Shown one piece after another: positions 1-11,335 of a DNA stretch of 64,000 bases. The notes beneath the pieces were generated by a model. The model did not search any database. It was not told where the DNA came from and was given only the letters and a program-made list of their open reading frames with translations. Origin of the DNA: Ustilaginoidea virens (taxonomy: Eukaryota; Ascomycota; Sordariomycetes; Hypocreales; Clavicipitaceae); assembly GCF_000687475.1 (NCBI RefSeq), contig NC_057317.1, positions 3,100,001 to 3,164,000 of the forward strand, written 5' to 3'. Within the stretch, counting starts at the first letter, position 1; each line of letters begins with the position of its first letter. A program made the position numbers and the translations under genes.

Positions 1-13
1 CTCTTCTTCTTCT

Positions 14-15
<2 letters not shown>

Positions 16-48
<33 letters not shown>
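16..48. repeat. poly-T run (33 T)
   Basis: An uninterrupted run of 33 T follows a CTT-rich stretch at the left edge of the window. It is a simple homopolymer, not a telomere repeat; no TTAGGG array is present. Confidence 0.95.
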
Positions 49-869
49 CCCCTTCGGGTAGCGGTCTGCTGCAGCAGGTGAGCGAGCCTACTCTACTCCG
101 TACATGTAGGCACCTACCTTAGCGTGCTAAACTTGTTCCTGGTGACAGTCACCCGCTTGTCAGCTCGGATATCGTAAAGCGACGACAAGTCACGTCCCTC
201 ATGGTGGTTTTGAGCCAGGCTGCTTTACGAATTTACGATTAGTAACCTGTCACCAACTAGAACCCAGGGGCGCCACGATATGGTTGGTGCCTAGAAAGGT
301 ACATCATGTACGTCCGTAGGCACGCAGGTCCCACTTTCCGCTTATGATCTCATACCCCTGCATCCTGATCAGGTTGTTTTACGATCATTCAAATCATTCA
401 AGCACCCAGCGGAGGCTTTTTCACCTGTTGGGGATATGCATACGGAGTACTCCGTACGGACTACACAGAAGCAGAACAACACGTTTCTTCTGCGAACCTG
501 AAAGAGACCGCTTATTTGGGGTAATTGTCGAGCCTGGTGAATGGATGCATCAGCAAGTAAACTTTGGCCTGCAACTTTGGAAGGTACGAATATGCAAGTT
601 GCGACCTGATTCCTGCTTCGGCTCCTGTCCCGCCCCTCCCCGCCCCGCCCCGCCCTGCCATGCCCTGCCCTGCCCTGACCCCCAATCTTTTGACAAAATA
701 CGGAGTACGGAGTACAGTGTAACAAGTCAAGGAAAGGCTCCATTCATTCTTTGATGGCAGCCACGCGAAATCACCCCGTCAAGTGTTGGGACTGTGAGCT
801 AGCTCTGCTGCTGTGTGCGCTTCTTGACAAAAGACGGGATAAAACTCCAGCCTCCAATAAAGCCAAGTC
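49..869. other. intergenic DNA upstream of TERT
   Basis: No gene is supported here. The stretch holds a C-rich pentamer minisatellite (about 626-686, units such as CCCGC and CCTGC), a perfect 16-base palindrome TACGGAGTACTCCGTA at 441-456, and TACGGAGTAC direct copies at 699-715. ACGCGAAA at 763-770 lies about 100 bases before the TERT start and resembles G1/S (MCB/SCB-type) sites; that role is inference only. Confidence 0.6.
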
Positions 870-3800
870 ATGAAATGCCTTAAACGGAAGCGGATTGACC
901 GAGACTCGCGCGAGGCAAACGATGGACCCGTAAGGCGAGATCTCCTGTCACAGACCTACTCGACAGTCTCGACATTGCGCGAGTATGCTCTCCTCAAACT
1001 CCCCAGCACCTCCAGATTACGCCGCAAGAAAATTGGCTCCCTTGGAACAAACGTTTGTTCCAGCGAGACCGAGGCCAGCATGTCGAGATTTTTAGACTCA
1101 ACTTTGATATGCTGCTTTGACGATGCCTCAACAAGTGATGACTCCACGTTTAGGCAGTGGCTCTCTCGCTTTTCACAAGCGGGAGACGAATCGCACGTCA
1201 CGCTATCTGGGAACATGACTGACTCTTCCGACACGCAATCCGAGGTGCGTGCCAGTTCGACATGTATTCTTCTCCATCCTTGCTAAATCTGCGGAATGGT
1301 TAACGTGCATTTACTTTCAAGATTGTCGACTTTGTCATACAGGCTCTGTTTCGCAGAGAAAAAAGGCCGTCTTCGTGGCCAAAAAATCTTCTTTGTGACG
1401 GATACCGCAAAAGGGCCAGAGAGGATGATCCATGCGGTAGTTCTATTCCGAACGTGTATAGTCTGTACCCCAATCACCATGCCGCCGCCCTGAAGCGTAA
1501 ACCATGGCCAGAGTTGCTGGCTCTGTTGGGGCAATCTGGACAACGAATCATGATTGAACTTCTCTTCCAAGGCTCCATTTACGTAACTGTAGATGCCGGG
1601 TTCGGGAATTATTATCAACTCAGTGGTAAGAAGGACGATTGATGGCACCGGTCAGACCACAAGCAGCTCAAAACTCCTTAGGCACACCACTATCAGAACT
1701 GGATTTGGTCGATAACTTGCGGAGATCACCCGATAAATCTCGAAGGCCTTCAGACGTAGTACTTGTCAGGCGCCGCATGTTTTACGCTAGACCGGCTCTT
1801 ACAGCCCGTGGCCGAATACAGACTGGCTTTCAGCAGATCCGTACTATTGCACCACTCTTCCCTTTCATCTGGAACCATGCTGACGTCGAGCAGATGTCTT
1901 GAACCGATGTCGCCACGCAAGCCCTAGAAAAGAAAATGCCGACGTCCAGCAAGCTGACGCCAATACCATGAAAATCATGATGTACATGTTTCCCAGGCAA
2001 TTTGGATTGCACAATGTCTTCACGTCAAGCGTAAACCGTTTAGAGATGGCGGGCAGGTTCCAAGATTATACTGTCCGGGAGGACGAGATCCTGTCGCTTG
2101 CTCAAACACTTCAAACTGGATCTGAAAAAAAGTTGCCCAAATTACCAAAACGACTGCGAGGAATTGCTTGGGAACTTGTGAAAAAGCTTCAGGTGCTTCA
2201 CAGCCGTTGCTCGTATACCGCATTGCTGAGGCACTACTGCTCGTCGGAATTCGATACAAGGAGTTCGCAAAAGGTCTCAGGCAATACCCTTCATCATGTT
2301 GTGGCAGCTCGCACGACAAAAGCTGAGCAACGACTCGGCACGAATGAACCATGCGGGGGGTTGTTCCCCCGTGCTTCGGACAAATGCGAGACACCTGAAT
2401 GCAATTCTTTTGTTGATCTAGCGACTCCAGCATCAGCAGTGTCAGCTTTCTGCCAAGCCGTTTTATCCAACCTTGTTCCTAACGATTTCTGGGGCAAAGG
2501 CGACGCAATGTCTCACAATAAGACAATTATCCTTCGCAGAGTCGACCAATTCGTTAAACTGCGACGATTTGAATCCATGACGTTGCATGATGTAACGCAA
2601 GATCTCAAGGTAAGTCCAGGTTCGCACCCCGAAAGGTGTAGATTTTGTTGACAGGTTTTAGATTTCTGATGTTCCGTGGCTACAACCACCGGGTTCGCGC
2701 AGTCATAATACCAGCCTAACTGATATGAATAAGCGGCGCGAGATATTCAACGAGCTGATATACTATGTTTTTGATTCCTTGTTGATATCCCTGATCAGAA
2801 CAAATTTTTACGTCACCGAATCCAGTTCCCATCGACTCCAGGTGTTTTTCTTCCGTCACGATGTTTGGCGCCGCATCTCCGGACCGGCCCTGGCGAAACT
2901 AAAGGGTGAAATGTATGAGGAGGTGAAGGTCAGTGAGGCGCAAGAAACTCTGGCATCTAGACGTCTGGGGTTCAGTCGCTTGAGATTGCTCCCGAAGGAT
3001 AACAAGCTACGACCTATTCTGAATCTCCGCAGACGCCAAATCAGCAGGAACAACTCAAGAGTACTATATCCAAGCATAAATTCTGTGCTGGCTCCCATCA
3101 GCACAGTACTCAAGTTCGAGAAGGTAAATTAGCCGAAAGGGGCAGCATAGAATTCCCTTCATAAGCTGACTCGTGCAGGACACGAATGCTCACCTGCTAG
3201 GTTCCTCGCTCTTTTCGGTCGGCGACATATACACACGCCTAAAAGACTTCAAGCGATCGCTTAGCTCCCATCCTGGGGTCGGTGACGAAACAAGATTATT
3301 CTTCGCCAAGCTGGATGTACAATCTGCTTTTGATACGATGCCCCAAGATGCCATAATCCAGCTCATGACTTCCGTCCTGAGTCAGAGCCAATATACAATG
3401 ATCAAGCATGCAGAGATAAAGCCAGGGGAGCGTGCCATGTCCAAGTCCAAAAAGGCTGCTACGAAAGCAATTTGCCAGTGGCGAGCCTCAGTCCTGGGGC
3501 GAGATGAAGAAGGCGCCTTCACCTCGCGGTTGCACAATGGACTAGCCAACAAGAAAAAATATACAGTGTTTGTCGACGGCGTGGCTCAAAGGACCCACGA
3601 TGCAAAAGATCTTCTGGACTTGATGTCAGACCATATCGGAGGAAATCTGGTTAAGATGGGCAAGAAATACTACCTCCAATCAAGAGGGATACCTCAAGGA
3701 TCTGTTTTATCCTCGTTGCTCTGCAACTACTTCTACGCTGATCTCGAGAGAAGGCATTTATCTTTTCTTTTCGAACCAGATTGCCTGTTGGTGAGACTGA

Positions 3801-4862
3801 TCGACGACTTTTTGCTTATCACGCTGGACAGGCACAAGGCGGAAAAATTCGTCGAGATGATGCATCGGGGCTTGCCAGAGTATGGCGTGGAGGTGAGCAC
3901 CCAGAAGACCTTGGTCAATTTCGACGTGCATATCGATGGCAAGCGTGTTCCCAAAGCCATGGCTGGAACTGGCTTTCCTTACTGCGGAATCCGTATCAAC
4001 GATACGACCTTGGAGATCACCAAGGACGTGGAAGCTCGAAAGCATATAGGTAATCTTTCCTTTCAGCTGCCTAAGAATATAGGCGATCGAGACGTGGTCA
4101 AGCTAAAAACAGGTGTAGCCATTCAAAACTCTCTGACTGTGGAGTACGGTCGTTCGCCTGGACAGAATTTCCAGCGAAAGGTGCTGAGTAAGGGCCATCA
4201 TCACTTACAGTCATGGGTTTATTCCATCATCCCGCTTAAGCTAACGCGGGTGCAGATACTTTCAAGATGCAATCGCACTTGATGTTCTTTGACACGACAC
4301 ACAACACGGCGAAAACTGTTCTGGACACGTTGCGGCAGGCATTTAGCGAGACTGCTCGCAAGATGCAGGCTTACATACGATGCTTGCCCAAGAGACAGAG
4401 GCCAAGCACCAGCCTTATCACGCGTGAGTTGCGCTGTTTTCTCCGTTTGTTTCTTTTCCCACCCCGCCACCACTGCTCGGCGCCACTACCAAAGTCGCTT
4501 CGGCTGGCCTCGGTTTCATGCACATACGAATTACTTACGCAGATATCTTAGAGACCATCTGCCAAGCGGCACAAGTCGCTTTTGCCATTCTCTCTAGCAA
4601 GTCAAGGCGATTGCAGTACCCCGAGTATGCCTGCTCTATTCGCCGGGGACAAGTCACTAGGTAGGAATGGAACCCTCTGCAAAACAGTACCGCCACTCCT
4701 CCACTTGAGCTTTGATGTAATGTAAGGACTGACAGATGGGAAAGCGTTGCGTACGGGGCCTTCTTGGACGTGTTAAGCAAGTATCAAGCGAACTATGGAC
4801 CGGTTATCCAGTGGTTGCGACAACATGCCGAGAAACCAGCGCTTGCTGCGGAGAACAGATGA
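870..4862 (+). CDS. TERT: telomerase reverse transcriptase catalytic subunit (9 exons)
   Basis: Catalytic protein of telomerase; copies the telomerase RNA onto chromosome ends in the nucleus. Exons 870-1244, 1322-1625, 1682-1840, 1894-2609, 2662-3123, 3179-4187, 4256-4423, 4543-4660 and 4736-4862 join in frame into about 1,145 residues, with eight GT-AG introns of 52-119 bases. The RNA-binding half shows CDGYR, FYARPAL, IHVLNR (made by joining exons 3 and 4), FPRQFGLHN and a T-motif-like VPNDFWG (about residue 475). The RT half shows LPKDNKLRPILNL, motif A KLDVQSAFD (Asp about 719), B' IPQGSVLSSLLC, C RLIDDFLLIT (Asp pair about 880) and FPYCGIRIN. The start at 870 is chosen because KRKR and LPSTSRLRRKK are typical of fungal TERT N-termini and no upstream in-frame start fits. 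The 3' end faces the wax-synthase-like gene 188 bases away. Length is normal for filamentous fungi and no key residue is missing. Confidence 0.95.
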
Positions 4863-5050
4863 TGAACCCCCGCATGGGGAGGTACGTTTCTGCACAAGCT
4901 TTCTCGAGTCTCATTTAATCGCAAGAGTGTACTATTTATTGTCTATTGAATGTATGCTTTCAAGGCGGGGTTTGGCCAAGGATGATGAAGACGCCAAGAG
5001 GAGAGAGCCACGACAGAGCTGCGGGAAAAAAAAGATAGGCATCCGAGAGC

Positions 5051-6828
5051 CTACAAAGCAATACCAACTTCCCACCAATGCTTGGCTGGACTCCATCTTG
5101 GTAGAGTATGACGATCCCACCGCCACCAGTGATCACCCGCACGCCCAAAGCCCAGGAGACGGAAAGGCGATATCGGAATGGGTTCATGAAGCCACAACCC
5201 TGCTGAAGCCAAGTCATCCAAGAACATAGGAGCCGTTAGACAGAGCCACAGCAGACAAAAGAGCACGTTTCCCGTCTGTCTCACCAGACGCGGGGCGTTG
5301 ACGCAAGGCCTCTTGAGAACCGAGATTAACTGCTGCTGAAGGAATATGCCAACGCCCTGGAGCAGGAAAAACGCCATGGGTCGCCAAAGTTTGGTGGGGG
5401 GGAGGGCCGTGAAGGACCCCGCCACATGCAACAAGCTTGACTGGAAGAAGGAAATGAACAAGCCGAACGCATCGGCAGCTTTGCTGCCTCGTCTAATGTA
5501 TCCCTTGTTGATAAGGTAGACGGACGGACCGAGAAACGAGAGTCGGAAAGTTTGATGCCACCAGGCACCCCACCAACCTGCGAGTCCACGATTGGGAACT
5601 TGGGCGATGCCTCCAAAGGTAGTCGGGAATTGCCAAAGTGCGGCTCTTGACGGGAAGAAGGTTCTAAAGATGGGGTACAGTACAAGGTCATTTGAGGCGA
5701 ATAGCAAGGTGATGGTGGACCAGATGCAAACAAGCGAGAGGCATTCCCTGTAAAAGGTTTGAGCCCATGGCGGATAATGTTGCTGTGGAGAAGAGGTGGT
5801 CGACAAGCTCCTGTCGGGGCCGGATAATGTGTACGGATCCGTCACCATCTGGATGAGGAGAAAATCGAGGATGAGGTAGGTGAAGAAAATGGTGGTGAGG
5901 CGATCACGGAGAAAGTCGGCCACCCCGAGAGGGCGAACGTATCCGCTGGAGGTTTGACGTGGAACAGTGGTGATGTCGACTTTGGCATTGGGGCGGATAA
6001 CTGGGGGAATGTCTGGACGTGGAATGGAGTTGATGCTATGATTCCAGCCTATTGTTGGGAAATCAGCAATCGGAGCCCCGTCTCTCACGCCCCACGGGAT
6101 GTCAATGGCCTTGGAACAGTGGGATTCAAGGGAGGCAACCTACCGGCACCGCGGCAGCTAGACACCAAGTCCAGGGTCCATCCGAGCCGCTCCAAGAAGG
6201 GGGCGTCGCGGGGAAACGTCTGCCATCTGTATTCATAGCTCTCCTCACGAGATTTTTCGTCGCGGATTGTGTCGTGCGCGTGCGCCTGCGCGTGCGCGTG
6301 CGTTGGGGTTGCTGAGCCTGGGTTCCGCTTCCGCAAAGCGTCCTCGCTGGCAGAAGGAAGATGGTTGGGAGCCGGCACGACCTGCTGAGCCGGCACGACC
6401 TGCTGAGCCGGCACGACCTGCTGAGCCGGCAAGACCTGGTCCTCGTTGACGGGAGCCTTGTCGGTCGACTTGGGCACCTTGATGACCCTGGCAGCCTCAA
6501 ACTGTGGCCTTTTCCAGATGAGAAAATTCAGGGATAGCATGATACCCCAGGCCGGCGCCAGCCCGGCCGCGTAAGAATAGGAAAAGTTGGTACTCGAAGT
6601 GTGGAGAAGGATGTGCATGTTGAACCAGATCAAGAAGGCGACGACGGGCCATCTGGTCCAGTACACCCAGGGCCGTGAGGTGTGCGGAATGGCCAGCCAC
6701 ACGGCGGGAATCACATAGATGCCCAGGATACAGTACGGCACCACAAACGGCTTGGCGCGGCCATGGCTGACGGCGTCAAGGAAAACGGCGCGGTACTCTG
6801 CACGCAGCAGGTCGTCGAGGTGCGGCAT
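5051..6828 (-). CDS. wax-synthase-like membrane-bound acyltransferase
   Basis: About 560 residues from two exons, 6828-6144 and 6048-5051, with a 95-base intron (donor GTAGGT, acceptor ATAG) that joins SSCRGA to GWNHSINSIP in frame. The architecture is a polytopic membrane protein with hydrophobic segments at about residues 28-48, 62-78, 90-106, 280-298, 328-345 and several near the C-terminus. WWHQTFR (His about 393), FYRECLSLV, LWQFPTTFGG and the C-terminal LWLHEPIPISPFRLLGFG match the fungal wax synthase (MBOAT-like, PF13813-type) family, which transfers acyl groups to alcohols or secondary metabolites at the ER. The His is the expected catalytic residue. The substrate cannot be told. The cytosolic linker holds three tandem AQQVVP hexapeptides (about 135-152) and a His-Ala run. 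No secondary-metabolite genes lie nearby. Confidence 0.85.
6360..6436. repeat. 18-base in-frame coding repeat
   Basis: About three copies of an 18-base unit (GCCGGCACGACCTGCTGA on the + strand) encode AQQVVP on the minus strand within the acyltransferase linker. The last copy carries one change (Val to Leu). Unit length keeps the frame. Confidence 0.9.
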
Positions 6829-7186
6829 CGCGACTTGCTGAGGGAGGGATGTGATGTGATGGGATGGGATGGGATGGGTTGCTTGGTGGCTGAGCTACCT
6901 ATCCTGCTTGGTCACTCGGGGCACGGGGGGGTTTTTCTCTCTCTTCTTGCCGGCAGATAGAGAAGCCACTGGGGATGACGAGCCGCGAACTGTGAGTGTC
7001 GTGGCCCATGCCTCTGCTGGATTTCGCAGCCAGGAGAGGGCCTTTTTGTAGACCATGTGCTTGCGGTGCAAAGACTTGGCCCATGTTCGCGAACGGAGCT
7101 GGCGGCGGGAACGGGATGTTGCACAATGCAACAATGCACGCACGCACGCCGTGGCCGACTTACCCTGTCGATCGGTGGGGGCGGAC

Positions 7187-7235
7187 GGACGGATGGATGG
7201 ATGGATGGATTTTTTTTTTTTTTTTTTTTTTTTTT
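7187..7235. repeat. (GATG)n followed by poly-T
   Basis: About five GATG/GGAT units run directly into 25 T. The same GGAT tetramer recurs at about 38846-38876 upstream of the helicase gene. Confidence 0.9.
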
Positions 7236-7774
7236 GCTGCTGCTGCCGAGATACGTGGCGGGCATATGACACGCAGCGTCGTCGTGCATGGGGCGGTAGA
7301 TGAACTGCCTCGGGAGTCGAAGAGCAAGAGGAACGTGAGGCTCATCTGCCGGGCCGCATCGGACCTTTGATCAGGTCTGGTTTAGTGTTAAACTTTAGCC
7401 CCCTCTTGGTGTGAATGGGGGAAACGGCTGCCCTTTTCAGCTGCCAAGCAAAAGCCAATCCGATTGGGTCGATTGGCGTGCCGCTATGAAGTCTCGGGAC
7501 TCTTTGACGTCTCTTGACAGACAGACACTCTTTGACGCCTGACGCCTGACTCTGTGGCTCTTGGCTTCTGACGTCCCTGACTCTGACAATGGATTGAGCA
7601 CCAGCCTTTTAGCCGCTGGGGCTTTGGAGCTCCGGGATTTGTCCTCACCGCGCAGCGCAGCCCAAAGGCAAGCCGAAGATGCCGAGCAAGCACTCGACGC
7701 AGCCGCATGCAGATTTGCTCGACACCGACGGGCATCCTTCGCCCTTGCGTCGAGAAAGCGGAGTTGCTGCTTGC

Positions 7775-7827
7775 CTGCTCGACTGCTCGACTGCTCGACT
7801 GCTCGACTGCTCGCTCGCCTGCTCGCC
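7775..7827. repeat. CTGCTCGA minisatellite
   Basis: Four to five tandem copies of an 8-base unit with degenerate flanks. Because 8 is not a multiple of 3, every frame through it gives similar low-complexity peptides, which explains the overlapping spurious frames here. Confidence 0.85.
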
Positions 7828-8741
7828 TCTTTGCCTCCATGCAGGTGCAGTCTGGAAACTCCGCAGAAAGAAGCAGGCAGGCAAGCTCGGGAATGGCCAG
7901 GCCCCCGAAAAACTCCGCACTCCCGCGCTCACAATCCATGGAGCCCATCCTGTTGTTTTCGGTGAGAAGTCGCTGATGACGACTTGCAGCGTGCATGAGG
8001 GCCATCGCGAATCCTGCCGACACCAAGTGCACTAAGTCGACGGCGATTGCATAATCTGGCCCGTGTGGCCCGTGTGGCCCGTGTGGCTCGTCGGCTCGTG
8101 TCCACCCCCCTTGGCGTCCCATGCGGCAGGGGAAGCAAAGCCGGCGCTGGAGCTATTCCGTGGCAAGGAGCCTCCCCATCAACAAGCGGTGTCTTGCTGC
8201 CGAGCAGTCCATCGCGGCCGTCGACGTAGCTGTGGCCTCGTCGCGAACCGGAAGAGGCGCGGGTGCGAGGAGCACGTTGCCTCGGCTGCCCATGTTGCGC
8301 GCGAAGCAACAGCCCACAGCCCTCAAAGACGCGTGTGCGGTCCTGGGACTGCAAGCAACCGCACCGCATCTTCAAGAAAGGTAGCATCGGGGATACAGGG
8401 GACCATGCACGGCGTCGGAGTCGCTTCAGAGGCCAATTCGTCGCTCGAGCCAAACACTTGTGATTATGGCGTCACCGGCACTTGACGACGGCTCCAGGGT
8501 CGCTCACCGGAGGGGAAGAAAGAAAACTATACACGTGCCAGCGCATATGAAGAAACGTATCTATGTATGTGGAACAACTGGGTGGGCCGCGAGACCCTGC
8601 AACAACTTTACTGATAACGTCGCAGCAAGCACTAGTGGTAGATATCCATCGCAGCAGGCCGGTTCGGCCGAAGCCTTTTATTGCTCCGCCAAGAGCGGAA
8701 AGACTGTCGGCTATCTCGTGCTTGTGGAGTCGGTTTTGGGC

Positions 8742-8742
8742 G

Positions 8743-8776
<34 letters not shown>
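8742..8776. repeat. (GATT)n microsatellite
   Basis: Eight or so tandem GATT units in intergenic DNA. Confidence 0.9.
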
Positions 8777-9160
8777 GCAGCGGCAGCGACGCGTTCCCCC
8801 GTTCGGCTTGGCCAATAAACCCTTTCAAGTTTCGGCAAAGCCATCGTTGGGTTGAGATGAACTTTTCGCAATCAGCAGGCTCAAGTCCAATGCAGCATTA
8901 GGGTTGAGAATTCGATAGTTGAGGGAACCTTGTCGTAAAAGTTTCCTCCTTTCCGTCGGTCTATTGCTGCCGCTGCACAATCAATCCGCCCGAATCCGAA
9001 TCCGACTCCGACTCCGTAACAAGTCACCATCCTCACAACTATCGTCGGATGATTCCCAGTCCTCCATGGAGTTCCGGTTTATAACTGGAAAAACCTGCAT
9101 CTGCGAGATGCGGTCTTGCAAGAGGTTCACAGCCCCAGTCGCCACGCAATACACCGCCCT

Positions 9161-9733
9161 CTAGACACGAGGCTCGGAATGTCGAAGCGCCTGTTCTCGT
9201 TCCCGTGAAGTAGCTTCAATCCTTTCGAGGCCCATGTAACGAAGTTCCATGGTATCTTTCAGCCAGTAAAGGCATGTCTCCATCAGGCGCATGCTTTTAA
9301 ACTCCGGGTCCATGATTGCTTTCTGTAGTTCCTCGTTAATACCACATAGATCCATATATCGAAACCACTCGTCATCATCCTCATCGTAAACATCTTGCCA
9401 CACATAGTCCTCGAGATGGTCCATGACGAATTGAAGAAAAACGATAGGATTTAATGGCCAGTTTTGCCACCTCGTCCAAATCTCATCCGCTCTCTCGCTG
9501 TTGAATCCAAGGTATTTCAACGTGGCCAGGGAGATGCGGGCTGCTGGTATGGTGGTGAAATGATCTTCAGAAGATTCGGGGGGGGTAGGGGAAAGCGGAA
9601 GATGTGCGTATTCTGCATCGGCCCACTGATGCAAGCGTCGCTTGTGGATCCTGACAGTGCCATCAGGAGCAGCCGGGGTCGCCAGACCGTTGTTGATGAG
9701 ATCTTGATGATCTCTCGACGCAAGGGTAGCCAT
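9161..9733 (-). CDS. conserved-looking hypothetical protein, 190 residues
   Basis: Single-exon frame from ATG at 9733 to a stop ending at 9161. I do not recognise the family. The protein is acidic and rich in Trp and aromatic residues (EIWTRWQNWPLNP, FLQFVMDHLEDYVWQD, EWFRYMDLCG), with no signal peptide or membrane segment, so it is probably soluble and helical. Balanced composition with little repeat sequence separates it from the noise frames nearby. A first methionine followed by ATLASRDHQDLINNG is the only good start. It sits at the edge of a gene-poor region with a decayed repeat array about 200 bases upstream of its start, so it could be a lineage-specific or HET-type accessory gene. 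Its expression is unproven. Confidence 0.6.
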   Translation of the reverse strand: MATLASRDHQDLINNGLATPAAPDGTVRIHKRRLHQWADAEYAHLPLSPTPPESSEDHFTTIPAARISLATLKYLGFNSERADEIWTRWQNWPLNPIVFLQFVMDHLEDYVWQDVYDEDDDEWFRYMDLCGINEELQKAIMDPEFKSMRLMETCLYWLKDTMELRYMGLERIEATSREREQALRHSEPRV

Positions 9734-9909
9734 TTTCTGGCAGTCTGGTGTGCAAAGAGATGAGTGATCTTATCGAGGAAAAGGGAAACAAGCTGTGTGT
9801 CGAGTAGAAAGGTGTAGAAAGGCTTCGACGATGTAAGAAGAAAACTCAGGACGGAAATAAGAAGAGGCAAGGCAATTTATACCTAAAAGCAGCTTGCCCA
9901 TCATGCCGG
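9734..9909. promoter_or_regulatory. 5' region of the 9.2 kb hypothetical gene
   Basis: Short region between the start codon at 9733 and the first decayed repeat unit. No specific operator or TATA element could be singled out. Confidence 0.3.
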
Positions 9910-10394
9910 CTTCACTGACGAGCCAAAACAGAGGAAGGTTTGGCAAACGCTGCGCAAGCGAAGCTTAGCACGCGGCAGTACATATGCCGACCAGGCATAA
10001 GCCGTGGCTGGCAAGTGCTTGCCAGTCTCCAGGAATACCTAAGGTATCTGACTCACTGAGGTGCCAAGCCAATGTTTGGCAAGCGTTGTGGTGAAGCTTA
10101 GCACGCAGCAGTCTGTATGGTATTATAAGCCACGGCTAGTATGTAATTGCTAGCTGCTAGGTAGTCAAGGGACTCTAACTTACTACATGTAAAGAGCCAA
10201 GCCAACATTGAAGGTTTAGCAGATGTAACGCAAGTGAAACTTAGCACGCAGCAGTATATTTAAGGTATATGTAGCGATATAAAGTCTCGGCTGGCGTGTG
10301 TTTACCCGCTCTATATGAGGTAGGTACCTAAGGTATCGTGAGTCACTAAAGAGCTAAGCTTAAACGCTGCGTACTAGGTAGGTACCTAAGTGTT
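9910..10394. repeat. decayed tandem repeat array, ~140-base units (left part)
   Basis: Three to four diverged head-to-tail units begin near 9912, 10052, 10190 and 10343. Shared blocks, in order, are GACTCACTGA, GAGCCAAGCC, GGTTTGGCAAACGCTGCGC, AAGCTTAGCACGCAGCAGTA, a GCCACGGCTGGCA block and CCTAAGGTATC. Substitutions are common. The units are AT-richer than neighbouring genes and contain no open frame. Confidence 0.75.
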
Positions 10395-11084
10395 TAAAAA
10401 AAAAAGAACTCTGCTACCACAGCAGGACAGTGAACAAGATATAAGCAGTGGATGTTATTGCCTGTTTCGCTATCATTGACAGTTTGGTATCGAGGTTTGT
10501 CGGATGCAATGGACTTTTTGTCGAGCTCGTCATAGTCCACTTTGTCATTGTCATCATCGTCACTAGGCGTTGGAGATTTACGTTTCTTAGCCACTTTTGC
10601 CGCAGCGGTATAGCTTGGGCCGCTGTTATGCCATCTACCTGGAAGGCAACGCCTCTAATGCAGTAGTTGTTGTAAAGTCAGAGCGTTTTTTCGAGTCTTT
10701 GCAAGGCCCGGCGCCAAGTTCTGGCTTCAGTCTGCGTCCATCGGGTGTCGTAAACTCAGTAATACATCGTCAAAGAAATATCGCCTGCTCAGGAAACTTT
10801 TCGGCCCATAACTTCCACGACTTTAGCAGACTGTTCTCGTCTAGTGCGTTGATATCTGTCTAAGAGTTAGTCAGTTATTGTCTAAAGTTGATCCTTTTTA
10901 GATACTTTTAAGAATACTATTGGTTTGACAAACTTTTAGAATGCTGCTGCGACTTTATTACACTGACAGAATTACCAGCTAACAGTTGCTTTTCTTATGG
11001 ATGACTGCTTCTTACGACATACGTACCTGGTTGTGAAGGCCACTTTCCGGCACCACTATAGCGGCCGCTTCCCAAGATCAGATA
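10395..11084 (-). pseudogene. possible gene relic inserted in the repeat array
   Basis: This ~690-base segment lacks the repeat blocks and splits the array. On the minus strand a 66-codon frame (10594-10394) encodes a basic then acidic stretch (KKRKSPTPSDDDDNDKVDYDELD). Upstream, on the same strand near 10860-10700, a frame with a few stops reads LLKSWKLWAEKFPEQAIFL and TTPDGRRLKPELGAG. A donor-like GTACGT near 11027 and a CTGACTAACTCTTAG acceptor-like sequence near 10865-10880 would bound an intron. I do not recognise the family; a broken accessory gene or captured host fragment is the best reading. Confidence 0.35.
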
Positions 11085-11335
11085 GGTGAGTAAAGCTTAG
11101 CACGCAGCGGTATATATCCAGCTGCCAGGGGAAAGGTGCCTAAGATATTATGACTCACTGAAGAGCTGAAGTTCATATAAAGGTTTTATAAACGCTACGC
11201 AAGTGAAGCTTGGCCGGCAGCAGCACGTGCAGGTGCACACCAGCCACGGCTGGCAGGTGTCTGCCAGCTGCCCATCCTGACTCACTGATGAGCCAGATAA
11301 AGGTTTGTCAAGCGCTGCCTCAAGAGAGCTTTTAA
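11085..11335. repeat. decayed tandem repeat array, ~140-base units (right part)
   Basis: Two to three further units start near 11088, 11149 and 11279 with the same block order as the left part (AAAGCTTAGCACGCAGCGGTA, GACTCACTGAAGAGC, AACGCTACGCAAGTGAAGCTT, CCACGGCTGGCAGGTG). This confirms that 10395-11084 is an interruption of one array. Confidence 0.7.

Larger units (their letters stand above)
6829..9160. other. 2.3 kb gene-poor intergenic region with microsatellites
   Basis: No convincing gene. Open frames here are short, overlap on both strands and consist of repeat-encoded low-complexity sequence. Contents include GATGG repeats at about 6855-6880, (GATG)n then 25 T at about 7187-7235, a CTGCTCGA octamer tract at about 7775-7827, a CCGTGTGG tract at about 8059-8092 and (GATT)n at about 8742-8776. 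The part next to 6828 should hold the promoter of the acyltransferase gene. Confidence 0.55.

Noticed and set aside
1..60. Possible telomere or chromosome end next to TERT
   Set aside because: Only a CTT/T tract is present; there is no TTAGGG or CCCTAA array.
344..754. 136-codon open frame on + and an overlapping 124-codon frame on -
   Set aside because: Both run through the C-rich minisatellite, lack motifs and overlap on opposite strands.
7484..8485. Several 90-212-codon frames on both strands
   Set aside because: Sequence is dominated by octamer repeats that read alike in all frames (CSTARLLDCS, VARVARVA); no start context or family resemblance.
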